From the NCBI GenBank assembly GCA_945890485.1, contig CAMDCN010000012.1:1-64000 (forward strand): 64,000 nucleotides of DNA, in the 5' to 3' direction. This document shows, piece after piece, positions 52,401 to 64,000 of this stretch. Under the pieces are notes generated by a model that saw only the letters and a program-made list of their open reading frames with translations, was not told the origin of the DNA and did no database searches. Origin of the DNA: Candidatus Sulfopaludibacter sp. SbA3 (GTDB lineage: Bacteria; Acidobacteriota; Terriglobia; Bryobacterales; Bryobacteraceae). A program made the translations under genes and the position numbers. Numbering within the stretch: the first letter of the stretch is position 1; every line of letters begins with the position of its first letter.

Positions 52401-54358
52401 CTACTTCACGTATTTCTCAAACCAGCCGAGGATGTGTTCGACCTTGGCGATGCGATGGCTCGGGAATGCGCCGCGGATGCCGTGCGGTTCGCGCGGGATC
52501 CGCACCATAACCGTGTCGATCTTCCGGGCCTTCAGCGCGAAGTAGAACTCCTCGGTTTGGCCGATCGGCGTCCGCCAGTCCTCTTCGCCGGTGATCAGCA
52601 TCGTCGGCGTCTTCACTTTGTCGGCGAAGAAGAGCGGCGAGTGGTCGATGTACTGCTTCGGGTTCTCCCACGGCATCGCCTTCATCCAGCGGGTCATCAG
52701 CAGGCCGATATCGGCCGAACCGGCCTGGGTGAACCAGTTGATAACCGGATACTGCGACACCGCGGCCGCGAAGCGATCGGTCCGGGTGACGATCCACGCG
52801 GTCAGAATGCCGCCGCCGCTGCCGCCCGTGACGCAGAGCTTCTTCGGGTCGATGTAGCCTTTGGCGACTACGGCATCAACGCCGGCCATCAGGTCCTGAT
52901 AGTCGTCGCCGGGATAGCTGCCGTGGATGACGTTGGCGAACTCTTCGCCGTAGCCGGTGGAGCCGCGCGGATTCGTGTAGAGCACGACGAAGCCCCGGGC
53001 CGCGTAGATCTGCATCTGATGGTTGAACTCGATGCCGTACATGGCGTGCGGGCCGCCATGGATATCGAGAATCAGCGGGTACTTCTTCGATGCGTCGAAG
53101 CCGGGCGGCTTAATGATCCAGCCCTGCATCATTTTGCCGTCGAAGCTCTTGTAGCGAATCTCTTCCACGGCGCCGATAGGATTGGCCGCCAGCAGACTGC
53201 CATTGGTGTCGGTCAACTTTCTCGGCGCGCCGCCGGAGGCCGGGAAGGTGAACACTTCCTTGGGTTGATTCGGGCTGGATCCGGTGATGGCCACCTGGCC
53301 GTTGCGCGCGATGGTCATCTGCTCGGCCGAGGCATACGCCGTCGCCAGGCGGAGTTTCCCGTCGGTCAGCGCCTTGTAGTTTCCATCGAGACCAAACGAA
53401 TACACGGACGAGGTACCCGCGTCTTCAACCACAGCATAGATCGTCTTGCCGTCGGCACCCCAAGCGGGCGTGCTGACATTGCGGTCAAGACCCTGCGCCA
53501 AGCGGCGCGCGTTCGTTCCATCCTGATTCGCGAGCCAGAGCGAAGTGGTATGCGCCGCGTTTCCTTTGTCGGGATAGCCCAACCAGGCGATCAGCTTGCC
53601 GTCCGGCGAGACCAGGGGATTCTGCTCCGGCCCATTGCCCTTCGTGATCTGCGACGCCTTGCCTGTCGCGACATCAAACGCCCACACATCGTCCGGGTAG
53701 AGCTCGTGATCCGCATTGCCGCTGCGCGCCCCGTGCAGATAGATGATCTTTCCGTCCGGAGTCCATGAAGGCTCGCCGCCATGGTTGAAATCGCCTGAGG
53801 AGATCCGCCTCGGTGCGCCGCCAGTAACCGGCACGACGAACAGATGCGTGAACCCGTTCGGAATCAAACCCGCCCCGCCGATGCCATCCGCCCGCCAGCG
53901 TAACCGCGTCACCACCGAGGGTGGCTCCGCCCACCTGGCGCCTTCCGGCGCCTTCGGCATCTTGATCGACCACTCCGGCGTCCCGGCCACCCGCCGCAAG
54001 AACGCCAACTGCGTCCCGTCCGGCGACCAGCTCATCGCCGTGGGAGGGGTATCGAGATCGGTGATCCGCGCTTCCACGCCCGTGTCCATCCAGCGAACCC
54101 AAAGCTGCGACTGCTTCAAATACGCGAGCTTTGTCCCGTCGGGCGACCATCGCGCTAAGCGCCCCGCCCCAATCGGCCGGTGGTCCTTGCCGTCCACGGA
54201 GACCATCCAGAGCGTGTTCTCGAACCGGTCGTTGAACCGGTCCGCTGTCTCCAACGTGTAGACGATTCGTTGACCATCCGGCGAGATCTGCGGCAGATTG
54301 GGATTGCGCCAATCGAGGAGGGTCTCCGAAGAGAGGGCGAGGGCCAGCAGCGGAAGAA

Positions 54359-54362
<4 letters not shown>
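52401..54362 (-). CDS. S9 family serine peptidase (acylaminoacyl-peptidase/DPP-like)
   Basis: Protein of 653 residues, exported (leader MILPLLALALSSETLL). N-terminal TolB/WD-like propeller (about 20-390: PDGQRIVYTLE, RWSPDGTKLAYLKQ, SWSPDGTQLAFLRR) is followed by an alpha/beta-hydrolase domain. Catalytic Ser lies in CVTGGSGGGILTAW, Asp in TGEEDWRTPIGQTE and His in REPHGIRG. It overlaps the aldehyde dehydrogenase gene by 4 bp, the last member of that unit. Cleaves short peptides; specificity unknown. Confidence 0.95.
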
Positions 54363-55650
<1,288 letters not shown>

Positions 55651-55654
<4 letters not shown>

Positions 55655-56403
55655 AACGGTGTCGTGTAGGCCGCGGTGATGCCACCGTCAACGAGGAACT
55701 CGGTGCCGGTGACGAAGGACGAATCGTCCGAAGCGAGGTAAAGGACCGCCTTGGCGATCTCCCTGGCCTGACCGAAACGGCCCATGGGAATGTGGACGAG
55801 ACGGCGCTGCTTCTTCTCTTCGGTATTGAGGTATTTCATCAGCAGCTCGGTCTGGAGCGGCCCAGGGCAGAGTGCGTTGACGCGGATGTTCTCCCGCGCA
55901 TGAATGGCGGAGAGTTCACGGGACATCGAGAGGACCGCGCCCTTGCTCGCGGTGTACGCCAACTGCGGAGTGGCCGCTCCGAGCAGAGCCACGAACGAGG
56001 CCGTGTTGATGATGGACCCGCCGCCGGCGCGGCGCAGCGCCGGAATCCCATACTTGCAGCCGAGAAACACCCCTTTCACGTTCACGGCGAAGGTGAGATC
56101 CCATACATCTTCGGTGGTTGTGATGGCGTCGTCATCGTCGGCGTGTGAGATGCCGGCGTTATTGAAGAGGATGGTGAGTTTGCCGTAGGTCTCTTCGGCC
56201 TCGCGCACCATGCGCTCGCAGTCGGCGGCTTTCGACACGTCGGCCTGCACGGCGTGAACGCCTGGAATTTGCGCGCACGCATCGGCATTCAGGTCGACGG
56301 CCACTACTTTGGCGCCTTCAGCCAGAAACAGCAGAGCCGTCTCTTTGCCAATGCCACTACCCGCGCCGGTAATCAGCGCCACTTGGTCTTTCAATCGGTC
56401 CAT
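55651..56403 (-). CDS. Short-chain dehydrogenase/reductase
   Basis: Protein of 250 residues from the ATG at 56401-56403 (MDRLKDQVALITGAGSGIGK). Further motifs: NNAGISHADDDD, catalytic Ser in IINTASFVAL, YTASKGAVLSMSRELS and GTEFLVDGGITAAY. It starts 5 bp after the GS-like stop and overlaps the aldehyde dehydrogenase start by 4 bp. Substrate unknown. Confidence 0.94.
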
Positions 56404-56407
56404 AGAA

Positions 56408-57721
56408 TTAGATCTTCTCAAAGTAGCGACGGCGTTCCCAATCGGTCACGGCCATGTCGTAGGCTTTTTGTTCCGTGCGGAAGAAATGGGCATAGTGTTC
56501 GACAACATCGGCGCCGAGCGCCCGTTTGGTGAAGTCGCTGGCGGCGAACAGGTCGGTCGCCTGACCGAGGGTATAGGGCACGCGCGGCAGCGTCTGCGAA
56601 GAGTACATGTCGCCCAGGAAGACGGCCGGCGGTTCGATCTTGTTGACGATGCCGTCGATGCCCGAGGCCAGCGAAGCGGCGAAAGCCAAATAAGGATTGG
56701 CATCGGCGCCGGGGATGCGGTTTTCGATGCGGAGGCTCTTGCCCTCTCCCACAACCCGGAAGCCGGCTGTGCGATTGTCTTTGCTCCAGGCCAGGCGCGT
56801 GGGCGCCCAGGACATGTCTTCATAGCGCTTGTACGAATTTACGGTCGGCGCATAGAAGACCATGAACTCCGGCGCGTGGGCAATCCAGCCGCCGAGGAAG
56901 TGGCGGAACGTGTCGGAGTGGATGTCGCCGAACTGGCTGAGGCTCAGATGGAGGTGGCAACTGGATCCGGCTTGCCCATGGTGCGGCTTTGCCATAAAGG
57001 TGACGCTGATGCCGCTTTGTTCGGCAATCTCTTTCAGGCACTGTTTGAATAGCACATGGTTGTCGGACATCGTAAGGATGTCTGTATAGCGCACGTTGAC
57101 TTCGTGTTGGCCGAGGCCCCACTCTCCCTTTGAGTTCTCGACGGGGATACCAGATTGGCGGAGGTGACGGCGGACGGCGGCGGTGAAGAACTCTTCTCGG
57201 CTGCCTTGGAGCAGGTTGTAGTCTTCGAGGTACCAGCTCAACGGGTCGAGTTTCTGATAGTCCTGCTCGTGGGCCGCGCGGTAGGTTTGGCGGTAGGCGT
57301 AATATTCGAGTTCGGAGGCGGCCATCGCGTTATAGCCGAGCGAGGCTGCGGCGGCGATCTGCTTTTTGAGAATGGAGCGGGGCGCCACGGCCACATGATC
57401 GATGTCGCAGTGAACGAAGGCCGTCTTGGGCTGCCAGGTGGTCAGGCGCAGAGTCGCCAGATCAGGGATCAGATGAAAGTCGCCGTAGCCGAGCTCCCAG
57501 TTGGCGAAACGGTAGCCGGGGACGGGCTGCATTTCGGCGTCGGTGGTGAGCAGGTAGTTGCAGGCGTGGGTGCCTTGGGTAGCGACGCTATCGAGGAAGT
57601 AAGAAGCGTCGAATCGTTTGCCCATCAGGCGGCCGTAGTGATCGGTGAAGCCGGCGACGACGGTTTCAACGGTTCCGGTGTCGACGTGCTGCCGCAGAGA
57701 GCTGAGATCGAGATGGGCCAT
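56408..57721 (-). CDS. Glutamine-synthetase-family ligase (gamma-glutamylamine synthetase-like)
   Basis: ATP-dependent ligase of 437 residues. The GS fold is clear: SELEYYAYRQTYRAA, GEWGLGQHEVNVRYTDILT, TFMAKPHHGQAGSSCHLHLS, SYKRYEDMSWAPTRLAWSKD, and the C-terminal RIENRIPGADANPYLAFAAS. GlnA-type regulatory adenylylation features are absent. With a downstream aldehyde dehydrogenase it may glutamylate an amine such as putrescine or ethanolamine; this is inferred. First gene of a four-gene unit. Confidence 0.9.
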   Translation of the reverse strand: MAHLDLSSLRQHVDTGTVETVVAGFTDHYGRLMGKRFDASYFLDSVATQGTHACNYLLTTDAEMQPVPGYRFANWELGYGDFHLIPDLATLRLTTWQPKTAFVHCDIDHVAVAPRSILKKQIAAAASLGYNAMAASELEYYAYRQTYRAAHEQDYQKLDPLSWYLEDYNLLQGSREEFFTAAVRRHLRQSGIPVENSKGEWGLGQHEVNVRYTDILTMSDNHVLFKQCLKEIAEQSGISVTFMAKPHHGQAGSSCHLHLSLSQFGDIHSDTFRHFLGGWIAHAPEFMVFYAPTVNSYKRYEDMSWAPTRLAWSKDNRTAGFRVVGEGKSLRIENRIPGADANPYLAFAASLASGIDGIVNKIEPPAVFLGDMYSSQTLPRVPYTLGQATDLFAASDFTKRALGADVVEHYAHFFRTEQKAYDMAVTDWERRRYFEKI

Positions 57722-57858
57722 GGTGAACGCTAGGCTATCACTCTATGACAATAAAGTAAATCTGAGTGTCGCAATGTCATCATGACGCCGCACACCCGTG
57801 ATGTCTGTTTTTTAATTTATATATTTCTCTCGTGTTTTCAATAGGATAAACAAAAGTC

Positions 57859-57888
57859 TTGTCACTCCTGCCTCGAGTGTGCTAATAA
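57859..57888 (+). promoter_or_regulatory. groESL promoter with overlapping degenerate CIRCE operator
   Basis: TTGTCACTC, 9 bp, GTGTGCTAA (57859-57885) matches the CIRCE consensus TTAGCACTC-N9-GAGTGCTAA at 7 of 9 and 8 of 9 positions. It overlies TTGTCA (-35) and TAATAA (-10, 57883-57888) with an 18-bp spacer. HrcA would therefore block the promoter directly. The region 57722-57858 upstream is AT-rich but shows no other clear signal. Confidence 0.75.
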
Positions 57889-57927
57889 TTGTCATTGTAG
57901 TACTCGGTAGTATTGGAGGACATAAAC

Positions 57928-59881
<1,954 letters not shown>

Positions 59882-59908
59882 ACCAGTCCTGCTACCCAGC
59901 AGAGCAAA

Positions 59909-59938
59909 GGGCCCTGGGCGAAAGCTCAGGGCCTTTTT
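59909..59938 (+). terminator. Intrinsic terminator after groEL
   Basis: GGCCCTGGGC, loop GAAA, GCTCAGGGCC (one mismatch), then five T. It ends the groESL unit and lies against the convergent mtnA gene. Confidence 0.93.
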
Positions 59939-59942
59939 GCGT

Positions 59943-60956
59943 TTAGCTATTGGCTAGGCGGTGGAGCGATTCGGTGAAGGGCGGATAGGCCACGCCCTTC
60001 TCGGTGATGATACCGGCGACGTAGCGGTTCGGCGTGACGTCGAAGGCGGGGTTCTGGACGGCGATCCCTTCGGGGGCGACAGGGACGCCGTAGACCTCGG
60101 TCACCTCTTTCGACGACCGCTCTTCGATGGGGATCTGGTCGCCGCTGGTCAGGGTCAGGTCGAGCGTCGAAATCGGCGCCGCGACGTAGAACGGTACGCC
60201 GTTCTCTTTCGCGAGCACGGCCACGCTATAGGTGCCGATCTTGTTCGCCACGTCGCCATTGCCGGCGATACGGTCCGCACCCACGACCACGCAGCCAATG
60301 CGGCCCGACTTCAGGAAGTGGCCGGCCATGTTGTCGGTGATGAGCGTTGTGGGGATGCCGTCTTCCTGGAGCTCCCAGGCGGTCAGCCGGGCGCCCTGTA
60401 GGAACGGGCGGGTCTCGTCAGCGAAGACGTCGATCTTCTTGCCGGCGGCGACCGCGGCGCGGATGACGCCGAGTGCCGTGCCGTAGCCCGCAGTGGCGAG
60501 CGCACCCGCGTTGCAATGGGTCAAGACGGTCTTGCCGTCCGGCACCAAGTCCGCTCCGTGCGCACCGATCGCCTTGCAGATGGCGACGTCTTCGTCCTTC
60601 ACGCGTTTGGCTTCCGTGACGAGCGCGTCGATGATCGCTTCGCGGCTCTGTCCGGCGAGCGTTGCATGCAGCCGCCGCATCCGTTCAATGCCCCAGAACA
60701 GGTTCACCGCGGTGGGGCGAGTGGCGGCTAACGTGGAGCAGATCAACTCGAAATCGTCATCGCTCCGCTCAACGCCAATCGCGACGCCCATGGCCGCCGC
60801 CACGCCGATGGCCGGCGCCCCGCGGATGATCATCGTCTTGATGGCGTCCGCCACCTCGCCATAGCTCCGGCAGGTGACAAACACCGTTTCGCGCGGGAGG
60901 CGGGTCTGGTCGATCATTACGACCCCGTCCGCCGTCCATTCAATAGTTTCGACCAT
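59943..60956 (-). CDS. mtnA: S-methyl-5-thioribose-1-phosphate isomerase
   Basis: Methionine-salvage enzyme of 337 residues converting methylthioribose-1-phosphate to methylthioribulose-1-phosphate. Motifs: [40 protein letters not shown] with the catalytic Cys, and [20 protein letters not shown] with the catalytic Asp. It overlaps the CPBP protease gene by 17 bp. No other salvage gene is adjacent. Confidence 0.97.
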   Translation of the reverse strand: MVETIEWTADGVVMIDQTRLPRETVFVTCRSYGEVADAIKTMIIRGAPAIGVAAAMGVAIGVERSDDDFELICSTLAATRPTAVNLFWGIERMRRLHATLAGQSREAIIDALVTEAKRVKDEDVAICKAIGAHGADLVPDGKTVLTHCNAGALATAGYGTALGVIRAAVAAGKKIDVFADETRPFLQGARLTAWELQEDGIPTTLITDNMAGHFLKSGRIGCVVVGADRIAGNGDVANKIGTYSVAVLAKENGVPFYVAAPISTLDLTLTSGDQIPIEERSSKEVTEVYGVPVAPEGIAVQNPAFDVTPNRYVAGIITEKGVAYPPFTESLHRLANS

Positions 60957-61652
60957 TCAGGATGAAGCCTCCGAACATTGCAAGATTATAGGTGCAGTGC
61001 GTTAACGTAGCCGCTGCCGTGCCGTACTGCAATCGCAGCCAGCCGAACACCAAGCCTGCCACCGTCAACAGCAGCAGATGCTGCCAGCTCCACGAGTACT
61101 GCGGCCCGTGGATAAGGGCGAAGGGGACGCTGGTCAATACCAACGCCGCCACTTGGCCAAAACTCCTTACTGCCAATGGGAGCACCAGGCCGCGGAAGAA
61201 GAGCTCTTCGCAGACAGGGCCGAAGGTCACGGCGAACAGGAAGAACAGAACCCGTTGAACGGGATCGGCCAGGAGTTCGTCGATGAGCGGCATTTTCACT
61301 TCTTTCGCCTGCAGCGCCCAGCCGGCGAAGCCGACGAAGATCGTCAGCGCGGGACCGTAGGCGAGGAAGCGCCAATACTGCGGCGGCAGCCCGAAGCCCA
61401 GGCTCTCCCAGAACGGCTGTTTGTGGCGCACGCGGAAACTGAACCACGCCGCGGCGACCCAAAACGCGTAGCCCAACAACTGCGAGGGCATCGCGATGTC
61501 TTTTGCTTCCGGCTTGACGCCGCTCAGGCTCAGCACCAGCAACACGATGCCGCCGGAAACCACAAGCGCCGGCAGAATTGCGCCCAGCGTGAGGAAAACG
61601 TCGAACCATCCCCAGAACGGGGAGCGGGGAGCGGCGGTGTCAGGGACGGCAA

Positions 61653-61656
<4 letters not shown>
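60940..61656 (-). CDS. CPBP family intramembrane glutamic/metalloprotease
   Basis: Membrane protein of 238 residues with about six to seven helices. The conserved core is [20 protein letters not shown] (Glu-Glu-x3-Arg), followed by [14 protein letters not shown] with the catalytic-site His, and [13 protein letters not shown]. Members cut within membranes (CAAX-type or bacteriocin-immunity-type). Sits between uvrA and mtnA with 4- and 17-bp overlaps, so it is co-transcribed; a functional link is not evident. Confidence 0.93.

Positions 61657-64000
<2,344 letters not shown>

Overview
The window is GC-rich bacterial chromosome, most likely from an acidobacterium of the Bryobacterales/Solibacter type. 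This is an inference from gene content: an SBBP-repeat secreted protein, an alpha-ketoglutarate dehydrogenase with a fused E2 domain, many Tat- or Sec-exported enzymes, Cys-type sulfatase, S9 peptidase and B3-type metallo-beta-lactamase-like proteins. No phage, insertion sequence or CRISPR array was seen. Most genes sit in tight runs with 1-4 bp overlaps.

Layout. 1-4.07 kb (minus): M16 peptidase, TPM-domain protein, nucleotidyltransferase-fold protein, LemA and a partial aldehyde dehydrogenase. 4.1-5.5 kb: a decayed toxin-antitoxin spot, with a UPF0175 antitoxin, a frameshifted DUF3368 PIN toxin and a second, convergent ParD/CopG-like antitoxin that runs into it. 5.58-7.3 kb (minus): nusB, ribH, enoyl-CoA hydratase. 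7.3-12.9 kb (plus): lepA, a NarL-type two-component pair, an isopropylmalate dehydrogenase-like enzyme. 13-16 kb: ferredoxin, D-2-hydroxyacid dehydrogenase, START-like protein, galT. 16-19 kb: a 1013-residue secreted propeller protein. 19-23.4 kb (minus): MFS transporter, old-yellow-enzyme oxidoreductase and exported toroid-like protein. 23.4-27.8 kb: B3 metallo-beta-lactamase-like protein, then a minus run of PD-(D/E)XK-like protein, DUF697-like membrane protein, DsbA-like protein and SDR. 27.8-29.5 kb: YggS and a glycosyltransferase.

29.5-31.6 kb is the most interesting stretch. It holds a wrecked NTR-like secreted-protein gene, tRNA-Ala(GGC), an HD phosphohydrolase, a convincing selenocysteine tRNA (UCA anticodon, 8-bp acceptor stem, long variable arm) and a TauE/SafE exporter starting only 15 nt after that tRNA. 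A sulfatase converges on the exporter. 33-39.6 kb (plus) is a DUF58 / transglutaminase / MoxR / TPR operon. 39.6-43.4 kb is the fused 2-oxoglutarate decarboxylase gene. 43.4-46.2 kb holds a Gfo/Idh/MocA oxidoreductase, a small unknown and a degenerate M24 peptidase-fold protein. 46.1-51.8 kb (minus) is a five-glycosyltransferase operon ending in alanine racemase. 52.4-57.7 kb (minus) is a glutamine-synthetase-like / SDR / aldehyde dehydrogenase / S9 peptidase operon. 57.8-59.9 kb is groES-groEL with a degenerate CIRCE operator lying over its promoter and an intrinsic terminator. 59.9-64 kb (minus) is uvrA (partial), a CPBP protease and mtnA.

I see no clear undescribed defence or mobile system. 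The observations most worth checking are the tRNA-Sec and its neighbour, the broken PIN toxin, the PD-(D/E)XK operon and the degenerate enzyme-fold proteins.
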